A stretch of 64,000 nt of DNA from Alisma plantago-aquatica (GCA_963693085.1 OY856412.1:1127827244-1127891243), one strand, 5' to 3'. Shown: positions 1 to 11,370, counted from the stretch's first letter. Numbers and translations are program-made. Notes: generated from the sequence alone by a model not told the origin.

Positions 1-344
1 TGAGCATTCTAGGAAAATTATTAATAACATTGATGCACTAAGCTTCCATAAATGCATCGATCAAGAACCCAACTGGGCAGTTTCCTACTAGCACTGAACA
101 AAACCCAAAGAGTGAGGCTACAAGGATGGCGACACTCCATTCTGGTACCACCTCAAATGTACCATGTACAGTGCAACCTACAATTGAAGAAGATGACGAC
201 TCATAAAATCTAGAAGGAGGCATTCTGACAACCAAGAAAGCACAGGGAACGACCGAGTCCATTCCCTCTATTAGGTTTTTCGAAATCTCATCTTGAGCAC
301 CCTTTCCCCACAAGTTCATTAGGGTATAGCTCAAGAAAAGATAC

Positions 345-860
345 ACTGAATTTCTGGATACTATCAAGAGATACACCTGGACATCCCTCTCCCCGTCACC
401 ATAGATGAAATGCCAACATATGTCAGATTTATGAAATATCTGATCACTAAGAAGAGAAAAAGAGGAGAAATTGAAATTGTGCATTTTTCCAGAATGGACA
501 TGACATTTTGCCAGGATCTCGAAGCTTTCACTATTTTATTTCTTGTAGGAGACACTTCAATAAGATATGGCATGGTCGACTAAGGTGCAGGAATAAGACT
601 CATGCCACATTCTCTAGCAATTTGATTGGGATAGGTAGACATAGTCCCACCTCAAATATGAGGATCTGGTTATCTGATAACTGATACATCGAGATGTTGG
701 TGTAGTCGAAGAGATCCCTATTTGAATAGGAAATGTCTTCATCCCTTGTGAAATTAGCATCATCAACAATATCGAAGATCCTATGTGCCGATGATTTTTG
801 GTTGACCTTTTCTCTCCACCGAACAAGCTTTGATTGATGTCACAAATGGGATAGTAAATA
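345..860 (+). pseudogene. E1 gag-protease linker and aspartic protease, decayed
   Basis: Reading across frames gives the linker that precedes protease in Athila elements (residues like DEMPTYVRFMK, then ITKKRKRGE), followed by a protease active-site region around 571-610. There the catalytic Asp (578-580) is followed directly by a stop at 581-583, and LMPHS matches the family's LMPLS. The flap end follows as IFG, a stop at 803-805, PFLST and ALIDVTNG; the family has ILGRPFL here, so an Arg codon has probably become TGA by a CpG transition. At least two frameshifts. Bases 1-344 probably belong to the end of gag or its linker, but I see no recognisable motif there. The enzyme would cleave the Gag-Pol precursor; this copy cannot. 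Confidence 0.75.
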
Positions 861-1209
861 TTCGAGTTGGAAATGAGCACATTGAATTCAATGTGTTAGA
901 TCACATGAAAGGACCCTCCCCAATAGAGACAAGTTATTTTGCCGACTATTGTAATCAACTATATGCTGAGATCCAAGAGCATAATTCTATTGTAGATCCT
1001 ACGATATGAGAACTCACTAATCCAACTTTTGGGATTACTGATCCTGAAGTAGAAGAAAACCTAAAATTCTTACAAGACATAGAAGAGGAGGAATCAAATC
1101 AACAAGGCACTATTGAAACTTCCAAGTACATCTCTCTCCAGAAAGAACCAAAGGACATTTCTACACCAAAGCCTCCCCCCAAATTGAAACAAATCCTAGA
1201 AGGTGTGAA

Positions 1210-2215
1210 ATATGAATTCTTAGATGACGACCAAAGGAACTCTATGATTGAAAATTCTAAACTATCATCTGATCAACAAGGACAACTCCTACCAGAACTC
1301 AAACTTCAATGAAAGGCTCTTGGCAATTGTATATATGACATTAAGGGACTTAGTCCAACTGTTTGCATGCCTTGGATAAACATATAGGATGCTGCCCGAC
1401 CATGTGTCCAAGGTCATAGAGAATTGAGTGACAAAATGCGAGAGGTCATGTACAAGGATACTATCAAACTCTATGATGCCAAAATCATTTACGTGATTAT
1501 TGATAGTAATTGGGTGAGCCTAGTCCATGTAGTGAAAAAGAGAGGAGGGATGCCTTTTGTTAAAGGAGGTGATGGTAAGGAATTAGCCATACACATAGTA
1601 ACTTGATGGCACATGTGCATCAAATAAAGATTGTTAAATGTGGTGACAAGAAGGATCATTTTCCTCTTCCATTCATTAGTCAGGTCCTAGAATGTCTGCC
1701 ACTTCTATTGTTTAGATGGTTACTCTGGTTTCTACCAAGTACCTACCATCAAAATGACTAAGAGAAAACCACTTTTACTTGTCTCTATGGAACCTACACT
1801 TTTTTCCGAATGCCATTCAGACTCTGCAATGTCCCTGCCACTTTTCAAAGGTGTATGCCAACTATCTTTGCCAATTTCATTGAGGAAATCATGGAAGTAT
1901 TCATGGATGATTTCTCCACTTATGAGTCATCTTTTGATGATTATTTGAAGAACCTATCTCATGTATTTCAAATATGCTAACAAAAATAGCTCGTTGTGAA
2001 TGGGGAGAAGTGCCATTTTATGGTACGAAAGGTATTGTTCTTGGGCACAAGGTGTCCAAAGCCAACATTGAAGTTGAAAAAAGAATATTGAAGCCATTTC
2101 CAAGCTACCATCCCTTCCTCCATCACTTCCATTCAAATCTTTCTGGGCCACACTGGGTATTATCACTATATTATCAAAGATTTCTCAAAAATTTCAAAGC
2201 ATATGTCTAAACTTT
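1210..2215 (+). pseudogene. E1 reverse transcriptase, decayed
   Basis: Family landmarks in order: the pre-RT linker with IYDIKGLSP (about 1330-1360), the first RT block DSNWVSLVHVV (1500-1536), the block TTFTCLYGTYTFFRMPF (about 1768-1818), and the catalytic box as VFMDDF, with FMDD at 1900-1911 where Ty3/gypsy elements have Y/F-x-DD. A block resembling GEKCHFMV follows near 2000-2030. The frame changes several times and stops interrupt the linker. RT copies the element RNA into DNA in cytoplasmic virus-like particles. Assignment to the Athila group rests on the wording of the first RT block and the hairpin downstream of pol. Confidence 0.85.
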
Positions 2216-2329
2216 TAGTGAAAGACACAACATTCATTTTCAATGAAGAATGTCTTAAAAGCTTTCTATACACTAACAAATACCCTTACTTCTGCACCAA
2301 TCATGCAAGATACATATTGGGACCTTCCC

Positions 2330-2845
2330 TTTGAGCTTATGTGTGATGCTAGTGACTTTGCCATTGGGACAGTCCTTGGGTAAAAGAAAGACAAGAATCA
2401 TGATGTGATTTATTATGCCAACAAAACTATGAACGAGGCACAAATAAATTACACTACCATTAAGAAAGAAATGCTCACAATAATTTGTGCTTTTGATAAA
2501 CTTCTATCATATTTGTTGGTAGGAAAAGTAACCATCTATGATGACCATGGAGCAGTCAAGTACTTAATGCAGAAAAAGGGCACTAAATCTCATCTTCTTC
2601 GATGGGCTCTCCTGTTACCAGAGTTTGATCATGAAATTATTGACAAAAAGGAATCCAAGAATGTGTTTGCATACCACCTTTCTCATATTCATATGGAAGA
2701 TCATAACCTATTTCAAATTGATGAATCCCATCAAGATGAATCATTCCTAGCCATTCATACTGTTGATCCTTGTCACACCATGGTATGCAGAATTTGCAAT
2801 TACCTTACTTGCAAACAACTGCCACTTGACACTACATATAATTAG
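2330..2845 (+). pseudogene. E1 RNase H, nearly continuous frame
   Basis: The domain begins with FELMCDASDFAIGTVLG (2330-2380), containing the first catalytic Asp; a stop follows at 2381. The rest is open from 2405: IYYANKTMNEAQINYT with the second acidic position nearby (KKEML), then a YDDHGAVKYL block (TDHAAL in the family) with the next Asp, and AYHLSHI where active copies have ADHLSRI. RNase H removes the RNA strand during reverse transcription. The 146-codon open stretch is one of the longer intact pieces of E1, but the internal stop and the loss of the Asp in ADHLSR suggest an inactive enzyme. Confidence 0.85.
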
Positions 2846-2866
2846 AAAAAGATTTTTTTTCCAGAT

Positions 2867-4010
2867 ATGAATAATGATTACTCATATGGCCCACTCCTAT
2901 TTAAGAGATGTGCATACAATATTTATAGGCATTGTGTCCCAGATGACAAAGTTCACTCTATCATTGAGAAATGCCATGTAGCTCCATATGGAGGAAACTT
3001 GGGTGTCGAGAATATTGCTATGATGATTTTGAATTCAAGATTTTATTGGCCATCCATCTTTAAAGATTCACATGCCTATGTTCGAGCATGTGATGCCTTC
3101 CAAAGAACAAGGAATATAAGTAAGAGGAGTGAAATGGCTCTTTCCAGTTGGATTGAGGTTGATGTTTTTTACGTGAGGGGAATCGACTTCATAGGACCTT
3201 TTCCTTCGTCTTTCGGGAATCAATACATATTAGTCACTATTGACTACATAACAAAGAGGGTATAAGCCGTGGATTCACCCACATGTGACTCCAGCATAGT
3301 CATGTGTCACTTTACCAAACTCGTCTTTCCATGCTTTGGAGTCCCAAGAACAATAATAAGCGATGGCGGTTCACACTTTATTGAAAAAATAGTTTGAAGC
3401 TCTTCTAAAGTGATATGGGGTAAGACACAAGATCTTTACTCCATACCATCTACAAACCATTGGTCAAGTGGAAGTTTCAAATTGACAAATCAAACTAATT
3501 CTTGAAAATCCAGTGGGAAAATCTAGGAAGATTAGTCTTTAAAACTTGATGATGCCCTTTGGGCATATCAGACCGCACATAAAACCCCTATCCAAACCAC
3601 ATGTTATCAACTGATCTACAGAAATTCTTGCCATCTCCCATTGGAATTAGAGCATAAGGCTAATTGGGCCATAAAGAACCTCAATATGGACTCAAACATG
3701 GACAAGGAAAACCATTTCCTTCAAGTATAGGAATTATAAGAACTTTGCTTACATGCCTATGAAAACACAAAGATCTACAAAGGACAAAATAAAATATGGC
3801 ATGATTCTCACATTAAACATAAATATATCTATGAAGGAGATAAGGTTTTATTACTCAATTATGCATTTTGACTTTTCCCTGGAAAACTACAATCTTGATG
3901 GTCTGGTCCATTTATGTAATTACCATATATCCTTCCGGCATGATGGACATTCACAATGGGAAGTCTGGGAATTTCTTGGTCAACAAAGATCAATTGATGT
4001 GCTACTATGA
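2867..4010 (+). pseudogene. E1 integrase, decayed
   Basis: Open from 2867 to 3265: an amino-terminal zinc-binding region (HC near 2930, H near 2970, C-x2-F where the second Cys should be near 3090), then the core GIDFIGPFPSSFGNQYILV followed by a DYITKRV block with the first catalytic Asp. Beyond the stop at 3263 the frame resumes with FPCFGVPRTIISDGG (second Asp, about 3330-3370). Later blocks include DALWAYQTAHKTPI (about 3550-3590) and YEGDKVLLLN (about 3830-3860), the usual carboxy-terminal domain. Integrase joins the DNA copy to the chromosome. There are several stops and frameshifts, and one of the zinc-binding Cys is lost. Confidence 0.85.
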
Positions 4011-4114
4011 AAATGATTTTTTCACAAAGAAGGTGGACTTGATTTTTCCAAAGAACCTACTATAGAATAGTACAACTTCAACAATTCAACTAAATGACTC
4101 TAAACAAAGCACTA

Positions 4115-4132
4115 CTTGGGAGGCAACCCAAG
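4115..4132 (+). promoter_or_regulatory. Conserved hairpin after pol (loop AGGCAA)
   Basis: CTTGGG, AGGCAA, CCCAAG forms a perfect 6-bp stem with a 6-base loop about 100 bases after the end of integrase. The core GGGAGGCAACCCA is, from my knowledge of plant Athila-like elements, a recurring sequence after pol. The same core occurs in E2 at 34899-34911 on the other strand, also after the pol position. Function unknown; an RNA structure is an inference. Confidence 0.7.
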
Positions 4133-4199
4133 ATTTAATTTATTTTTCACTTTTTTCATTTACTTTTTTTTTCTAGCTAAAATTTAATGCAATATATTA

Positions 4200-4700
4200 A
4201 TCAACCTACTAATCAATCTCCCAGGTTGACAAGTTTTAAAATGATTGGCCGGTAATCCTTTCACAAGGATCTATTGACTTAAACTCTGATTATCTTGATT
4301 TTCATTGTATCGATTCCACCTGTAGACCAAGTCCATTGACTTACTACTATCGATGTCCATGTGTCAACTTGTTCCTATCGACTTCATGCCCGTTAGCCAT
4401 GCGTCACACATATATTTACCCGATTACCCCACTAACCCTTCTTGGCTATAAATAGAGGTCCCCTGCTATAACTTTTTCTTACTTGCCCGTAGGTACAACA
4501 GAGCTATGCCCTTTTGAACTCATGCCTATCGACCACCCATACTCACTCTCGCTCTGATGATGTCTATCGTCCTCTCATTTGGACAACTAGAGAGCTTGAC
4601 ACCAACTTATCATAGTTTTTTTGATAAGTCAATGCACTTCTTCTCTAAGGTAACTATTAAGGAGGTTGCTAAACCTATCGAGCCCCCCTCATGATCCCAT
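4200..4700 (+). promoter_or_regulatory. LTR-like internal stretch with TATA box before the accessory region
   Basis: A TATAAATA box lies at 4447-4454 (context GCTATAAATAGAGG). The 3' LTR has CCTATAAATAGACT at 13161-13174. Both stretches also use the words ATCGACC, ATCGATG and AGGTTGACA. This suggests a second, internal promoter, possibly derived from the LTR promoter (U3), that could serve the downstream ORF. Only the sequence likeness is seen; promoter activity is inference. Confidence 0.4.
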
Positions 4701-7700
4701 TGTTTTCCTTCTCTATTGACCTTGTCATATCAATCCTCAAGCTTGATAGGGTTATTTTTGATGTCATTGATCTGCATTTATTGGCCTCTATTAAGGAGAT
4801 CGATATCCTTCTATACCGAGAAAACCATAGCCTATGTTTGATTTTTCCCAGTCCATACACATTAATGTACCAACTATTTGACATTCTTTCAAGATCATCC
4901 ATGGCTCACACTACGGACAAGACATCCATCACCAACACTACCCCATAGCCAGGCGAGAAGCACACTCACCCTGAATCCTCAATTGATGAATCTAATAAAA
5001 GATCATGCCTCACTAGTCAAGGTGTGAAAGATGCTCAGAATGAGAATCTCAACCATGAATTACAACACGGTGAATTCTTTCCTCATGACAAGGCAGACCT
5101 GGCTGCTTACAAAGCAATGACAGGAAAACCCTTCTGAGCTACATGATTTGGATACAAGCAAACATTGAAGGATTTGGACATCTAGAAGAGAGTGCAATAT
5201 CTTCTTACCAGATCAAACTTAGCAACACTATTCTTCCTAGACATTACCTCTTACGTTAAATAGACAATGGAATTCATGTCCTCTATCAAGGAAATCTTCA
5301 TAGCACAGACTGACATGCACACGACCAATGAGTGCTACCAAATCCAAGTCTGCCTTTACAACACCAATGAAGTACTTATTGAGAAGATACTCAATATAAT
5401 ATTTTATGACTAGGAAAAAGAATCTAAAAGAGACTTCTCTGGCCTCCTAAACAAATATGACTCACGCTTTTCAACTGCCAAATTTTGGGCCAAATGGCCC
5501 AAGTCTCTACAAGTCCACCGCTGCAAAGGCGTCAGACATGCATTTTATATTATGGAGAGTTATGTACAAGATCATCACTAATATCCTTTTCTACATATAT
5601 GAAACTAGTAGAATTTATCATCAAGGTTATACATTATGTCCCACACCATGGAAGGCAAACCCATCAACATTGTTACTAATCGGTAGATGGCTATCCATAG
5701 CACCCCTACCATAGAAAGTGTATTGTATGGGTAGCTTGAATAGTCTTATCGACAAAGCCTATGGTCATTTAGACTCTCCTAAAAGTTTCAATGAAATCAA
5801 AGGGGAGCACATTATCCCAATACAAAACCTGACAAGTGTTGTTATTCTTTTCTGCCACAATGATAAGCCTCACTATCGCTTCATGCAATATGATATTCAC
5901 CTTCTACTTCTATAATGCACTGACTTTAACATGCAAAAATGTCTCTTTATTGAAGTTGAACTCAAGAAACTTATGGCATGCTCCAATGTTTCCACCTCCA
6001 ACCCTAGATGTACCTACACTGTGTCCTCTACTAGGACTCAACCGCGCCTAGTGTTCCATCAATTGCCCAGGAGCTACTTTCTCTCATCCACGAGGAAAGT
6101 GACCATGAGCAGTCAGTGAAAAATGAATTTGAAGCTCCTCCAAACTCTCCTCCATAGATTGTTGTACATACTATCATCCCGTAACCCCAAAACAAAAGGA
6201 GACACCCACAACCAATACACACAACAAAACTTTCCCAACCGATCCACCTAGAACCCTATCTCTGCCCCTACCACCATTCTACCCATCACATCGCCTCCAC
6301 ACAAGGTCCATGAGATTCCAGATAGTCCACCCCACTACCAATAATAGGCAACCAATCCCTCTTACTCTCTCTATGAACCACAACCAACCCACCTTCTCCA
6401 ACCTCTACACATCAATCATCCAATATGGTGTATCCTGACACACTCAACAGAGTTTTTAGCTGTGAGTTTGACATCCTGCGTGAGGTAACCACTAACCACA
6501 TGTCTAATATTTATAAAATAAAACAAGAGATGCATGATTTCTTCTATCAGGTCGATACCCTCACTAAGACTATGCACGAGCTCCAACAATTGCCTCAACA
6601 AGTCACTACAATCAAACACAAGTTTGACTCCCTAGATCACCTACCCCAACAAATAACGGAGATGCTGGCCCTGTAGCACCAAATCTACAACTTCTTGAAG
6701 GCTAAGGATGATGAACATCACTGTAAGACTAAACATCATACCACACTATGACAACATCAATCCTAACTTCACTCATTCCAAAGAAAGAGACTCATCCCCA
6801 TCATCAACATCTTCACATGGAACATACTATGTTTTGAATATAACTAGTGATGAGCTTCGATATTGTTCTCTCATCCATTTAGCTGGTTCTTCTAAACCTT
6901 TGTCTCACATGTCTCAGAGGCCTTAATGACAAAAAATGGCCTGCATGGTTCTCCTTCCACAACTACTACTACCCTAGAGAATCCGCCAACAACTGCACTT
7001 TCTGAACTCCCTCTAGTGAACTTCAACTGGGGAATTTCCCTCCTACTTCCCAATCGTATGTTAGTCCATCATAAGACATACACACCTTCCTTCTGACAAT
7101 GAACTTCCTCTTAACCAGATTCCACATGAGGCTTTCTTTGAAACCCCCTTTGAAAACTACATGAGATATTACTTAGACACAACCAAATATGGCTACAAAG
7201 AAGCTGAAACATCTCTGACAAGGCCATTTTTTTGGCTTAGATGAGGAAAATCAAGCCTTTCAATCTGATGTTGATAGTCTAATAGATGAAGAGCATGTTT
7301 CCTCTAATGAAGATAATGATCATCTATCAGCCATTTCATCAAACTTTGGTCCATGAATCAAAATCCTATCTTTCTAAAACCAACCGTACATCTTCTACCT
7401 CATCTCCCTGGTAAGATGAATGACTTTGCTTTTGATTCTATGCAAGGGATGCAAGTTTGAGATATCTTTGTCTTGCATGATATTCTAGATGAAAAGTTGG
7501 ATGGAAAGGTCATTGTCTACAATAATGGAACACAATCCCTTTCTAGAATTCATCACATTTTTTGCAACCTAGAAAGGATCACCAAGCATCTCTTCACCGT
7601 GCTGGCCTCTACTATCCTGGAAGATGTAATGCCTAGTGTAAAAGCATGGCCATTCTACAACATCACGCCTTCACTTACTGATTGTTTGTTCAAAAATCAT

Positions 7701-8070
7701 TTGTACATGCCAACTATAGAGACACCCTCATGAAAATCAAGGAGTGGATGACATGAGTGATCATTCTTCCTTTTCACTTTAGAGTATATTGGATCCTATG
7801 CATTTTGGATTTGGTCAAATGGATAATTATCTTGTTTAACACTTGTAGCTTTGATTTCCAATTTGCAAATATGTGATTTCTTGAACCTATAGTAGAAAAG
7901 ATTCTACACATTCATATCTGGTTCATGCGTTATTCGACATTGCCCATACTATTTTCCTAATTGGGAAAGATGTCACTGAGTCACTAGTACACAAGAAAAA
8001 CCCAGAAAAAGGTGATAGTGCTTTCATTGTACTTTGAGTCATGGAGGCTCTTAACTGTGGAATCTCTATT
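4701..8070 (+). other. E1 accessory (third ORF, env-like position) region, decayed
   Basis: This stretch holds the position where Athila elements carry a third ORF. Short open pieces remain at 4691-4948, 5457-5714, 6425-6676 and 7473-7733. The piece at 6425-6676 is rich in Gln, Leu and Lys with heptad-like spacing (KQEMHDFFYQVDTLTKTM; LQQLPQQV; LDHLPQQI) and could be a coiled coil. I recognise no catalytic motif, signal peptide or clear membrane segment. The reading frames are too broken to name a product, and the env-like label is by position only. Confidence 0.4.
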
Positions 8071-8075
8071 GCTAA

Positions 8076-8365
8076 TGTAACACCCGAGCCCACTGCCCAA
8101 GGCTCTAGCAAAGTTTCAAGAATGATGACTGGCCCCACAAACCACCACTAGCCTTAACTGTGCGCTTTGTCCTTACTCACGTGAAAACTAGGACAAACTT
8201 CCTGATCGGTCACCCATCCCATTACTACTCTGGGCTGAGCACGTTTAACTACAGAGTTATTTAGTGATGGGATCTCTAAAAAGGAGGTGCACCTTGGTGA
8301 TATGGGTAGTCCAACATCCTTTTTAAGATCATTTTATCTTAGGCCTCAAATCTCGGGACATTATG
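8076..8365 (-). repeat. Cassandra LTR a
   Basis: 290 bp. Its 3' end on the '-' strand is GTGTTACA, as in LTR b; the other end reads CATAAT where LTR b keeps TGTAAC. Followed on the '+' side by a C-rich copy of the purine tract (8366-8380). Confidence 0.9.
8208..8312 (-). ncRNA. 5S rRNA-like segment in Cassandra LTR a
   Basis: On the '-' strand it reads GATCCCATCA-like, then CAGTTAA-like, then GTGCTC, AGAGTAGTAATGGGATGGGTGACC, in the order of plant 5S rRNA. These cover the internal promoter (A box, intermediate element, C box) for RNA polymerase III. It is a retrotransposon part, not a functional 5S gene: several positions differ and it is embedded in an LTR. Confidence 0.8.
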
Positions 8366-8600
8366 ATCTCCCCCACTTAGAATCTTGACATACTCATCAA
8401 GGCTCAAGTATATGGCCTCATAATATCTCCCCATTTCAGTGCAAACCCAAAATGGCCATGTACACCCAACTCTTAATCATGATTACCAACTCAAGGGTGA
8501 ATCCATCACCATGGATAATGCTTTCTAACATGCCTGGATCACACAACTCAAGACTAGCACACCACATGCCCATGTGGGCCCCACCTACTGGAGGGGAAGT

Positions 8601-8613
8601 GGCTCTGATACCA
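8601..8613 (-). promoter_or_regulatory. Cassandra primer-binding site
   Basis: On the '-' strand TGGTATCAGAGCC, complementary in type to the 3' end of initiator tRNA-Met, two bases inside the LTR that starts at 8616. A decayed second copy is at 9929-9941. Confidence 0.85.
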
Positions 8614-8615
8614 TT

Positions 8616-8906
8616 TGTAACACCTGAGCCCATTACCCAAGGCTCTAGTAGAGTTTCAAGAATGACGACTGGCCCCACAGACCACCACTAGCCTTAACTG
8701 CGTGCTTTGTCCTCACTCACGCACAAACCAGGATAATCTTCTCGACTAGTCAGCCATCCTATTACTACTCTGGGCTAAGCACATTTAACTACAGAGTTCT
8801 TTACTGATGGGATCCCTGTAAAGGAGGTGCACCTTGGTGATATGGGTAGTCCAATCATCCCTTTTAAGATCATTTTATATTTGTCCTCAAATCCTGGGAT
8901 GTTACA
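8616..8906 (-). repeat. Cassandra LTR b (shared middle LTR)
   Basis: 291 bp, best-preserved ends: TGTAACATCCC to GGTGTTACA on the '-' strand. It serves both internal segments. Confidence 0.9.
8749..8850 (-). ncRNA. 5S rRNA-like segment in Cassandra LTR b
   Basis: Same 5S-like order as in LTR a. On the '-' strand it includes GGGATCCCATCA and AGAGTAGTAATAGGATGG, but the following GTGACC has become CTGACT. Confidence 0.75.
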
Positions 8907-9080
8907 ATCTCCCCACTTAGAATTTTGACATACTCATTAAGGCTCAAGTATATGGCCTCATAATCTCTCCCCATTTCAGTGCAAACCCAAAATGGCCATG
9001 TACACCCAGCTCTCAATCACAGTTATCAATGCAAGGGTGGCTCCATCACCACAGATAACCCTTTCCAACATACCTAGACC

Positions 9081-9860
9081 TAGACATGTCAAACGAGTGG
9101 GTGGGTTGGGTTTGGGTTGGGTCACTGCGGGTTTGGGACTCAAGGGTGCGGGTCAAAAAGATGTAATTCTAAACGAGTCAAAGAAAGAAAAATCCAAACC
9201 CACCCCAATGGGTTGTGGGTCACCTGCGGGTGCCCATATAATATGTATTCAATAAAAAATTATTTTGTAAGTTGCTACTGTAATGGTAAAAGAAGACCAT
9301 TTGCTAGTATTTTTACATGAACTATAGCACAAGAACAACCAACTGTCACTATCAAATAAAAAAAATATGTTATATTTTTATAACCATTCAAACACATACA
9401 TATTTTTAGGTATAATTCTCTAATGTACAATTAATATCTTATAATGTATGGTTTTGGTTAATAAATTAGAGTTAGTAACTTGTAGTATGATCTAGATTAA
9501 GTTTGATAGAATGACTAAATAATGTAGTAGATGTCAAATTTATTTTCCCAATCCCCCACTCTCTCATATTTGTTGGGAAAGTTCAAGTTTGGACTAGAAC
9601 TCCTTAACAATTAATAATTAGTAGTAGATCATTTTATTTGTTCCAAATACTAGTGCGTAACTATATTTATTTTTATATAAGTACTTCAATTAAGTGGGTC
9701 ACCCATGGGTACCCGCGGGCCACCCGTGAAACTCGCTAAATAAATGGATGGGTATGGGTTTGGATAATTTCTAGAGGGTGGCAAATTTCATCACCCAAAC
9801 CCAACTTAAACGGGTCGACCCATGGGTGCCCGCGGGTTTTGACCCAGTTTGACAAGTCTA
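9081..9860. mobile_element. hAT-type MITE, 780 bp, in Cassandra internal segment
   Basis: Terminal inverted repeats TAGACATGTCAAAC (left) and TAGACTTGTCAAAC (right, reverse complement) match at 13 of 14 positions. It is flanked by a perfect 8-bp duplication CCTAGACC (9073-9080 and 9861-9868), as made by hAT transposases. The uninterrupted sister segment, around 8530-8550, shows the empty site. The ends are rich in GGGTTTGGGTT and GGGTGCCCGCGGG words; the middle is AT-rich and non-coding. Non-autonomous. Confidence 0.92.
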
Positions 9861-9943
9861 CCTAGACCGCACAACTCAAGACTGGCATGCCACAAGCCCA
9901 TGTGGGCCCCACCTATTGGAAGGGAAGTGGATATGATACCATT

Positions 9944-10196
9944 TTAACACCCGACCCCATTGCCCAAGGCTGTAGTAGAGTTTCAGGAATGATGACTGGC
10001 CCCACAGACCACTACTAGCCTTAACTGCATGCTTTGTCCTCACTCACACACAAACCAGGATAAACTTACCGATTGTTCACCCATCCTAGTACTACTGTAA
10101 GCTGAGCACGCTTAACCATAAAGTTCTTTAGTGATGGGATCCATGAAAAGGAGGTTCACCTTGGTGATATGGGTAGTCAAATCATGGGACGTTATA
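9944..10196 (-). repeat. Cassandra LTR c, shortened
   Basis: 253 bp; a stretch of about 37 bp present in LTRs a and b just before the '+' side end is missing, and both ends are slightly mutated. Followed by the target duplication GCTAA. Confidence 0.85.
10077..10177 (-). ncRNA. 5S rRNA-like segment in Cassandra LTR c
   Basis: Closest of the three to plant 5S at its 3' side: on the '-' strand TTAAGCGTGCTCAG and AGTAGTACTAGGATGGGTGA. Confidence 0.8.
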
Positions 10197-10201
10197 GCTA
10201 A

Positions 10202-11370
10202 TCTGAATCCTAACAATTTTTTCTCATTACATGAATGTTATGCAATGGACGATAGACCATTCGTCTAGGTTCCAAAACTTACTAGCAATCTATGTGATTG
10301 GTATCCTTTAATGCCTTAGCATGACAAAGCACCCTTTCAGCATACTCTCTGTAAAGAAGCCGAGGAATCTCATTGAGTATAAAACAAAGGCCAACAAGCT
10401 ACACCTAGACAACTTCTCCTCTCACCTCCCAATTGATTAGCTCTATATCTATTTCTATATGAGCCTGTGAAATCTCTAATTTATTCAATGTGCTAGATGA
10501 GTGCCATTCATTTCTTGTATATGGGTCTGTAAAATCTATTGAGCACAACTTAGAAAATTTTGACAGAAGGGTCTACTATGAACTTTATTAGGTCAACCTC
10601 CATCTTCTTATGAAGCGGGTCACGGATGGTGATGATAACTATATTTTGTTCTATAGAAATGACTTGACAGTGATGAAAGTTGACCTTAAAGATACTATCC
10701 AATCAAGAGAATATTCATAACACAATCTTATGGCTTCTTATCAATTCCTTCTAAGCCTCACCATCGATGATGTTTTATATGGACAGACCTGATCTATAGA
10801 ATGATTATTCTAAGAAATCCAATTCTAGGGAAAAAGAGTTATTCATTCAGTGTTTGCACACATCCATCCAGAGCTATATATTCCTACCTCCACTTCACGA
10901 TAATTACTGTATGTTACTCAAAATCTTCACTTGAGTATTTCGTATGATATTCTAAAACAACTCTAATTCTGCCTATAGCTTTATCGACATCATATACTCA
11001 TATTTGATAGGAAGTGTACTTGAACACATTTTTGACACCTGTTCTAGGGCACTAATCTCTCTTATACATCACCATGGCAACAATTATGCTTCTCAAGGCT
11101 CAAAGAAGTGGAAAGCCCCTAGTTTTTCCATCAAAACCCACAACAACTATGCATTTCAAATGATTGTGGCTTCTACATTCTTCACTGGATGTACTCCATT
11201 GTAGTTCTTCATGCCTCTACTAAATAATACCATGGCGACAACTACCATTGCCTGCATTGAAATTATGCAATAATGCCTCTGAATTCTGATTGGGCAAACG
11301 AAGATCACCATCAATAATTATAAATGACATTCTGACACGACTACATTTTCTTTTCGTATTTTCATACCAT
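10202..11370 (+). other. E1 accessory region continued
   Basis: This continues E1 after the Cassandra insertion. One open piece at 11004-11204 is rich in His, Asn and Lys; no domain recognised. The remainder has stops in all frames. I see no gene here. Confidence 0.4.

Larger units (their letters stand above)
8076..10196 (-). mobile_element. Cassandra-type TRIM, three-LTR array
   Basis: Three LTRs (8076-8365, 8616-8906, 9944-10196) alternate with two internal segments (8366-8615 and 8907-9943, the latter 249 bp once the MITE and its TSD copy are removed). The LTRs run TGTAAC to GTTACA and contain 5S rRNA-like sequence on the '-' strand, the hallmark of Cassandra elements. The internal segment has a TGGTATCAGAGCC primer site (initiator tRNA-Met type) and a purine tract AAGTGGGGGAG. 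The whole array is flanked by a perfect 5-bp duplication GCTAA (8071-8075 and 10197-10201), so it came in as one insertion or grew afterwards by recombination between LTRs. No coding capacity; it depends on enzymes from other elements. Confidence 0.92.

Noticed and set aside
9081..9320. Telomere-like repeats (GGGTTTGGGTT)
   Set aside because: Irregular and confined to the ends of a MITE with TIRs and an 8-bp duplication.
8203..10180. Functional 5S rRNA genes
   Set aside because: The three 5S-like segments lie in Cassandra LTRs at LTR spacing and are mutated in conserved positions.
8076..10196. Satellite or CRISPR-like array
   Set aside because: The repeated unit is explained by LTRs, primer site and purine tract of a TRIM with a target duplication.
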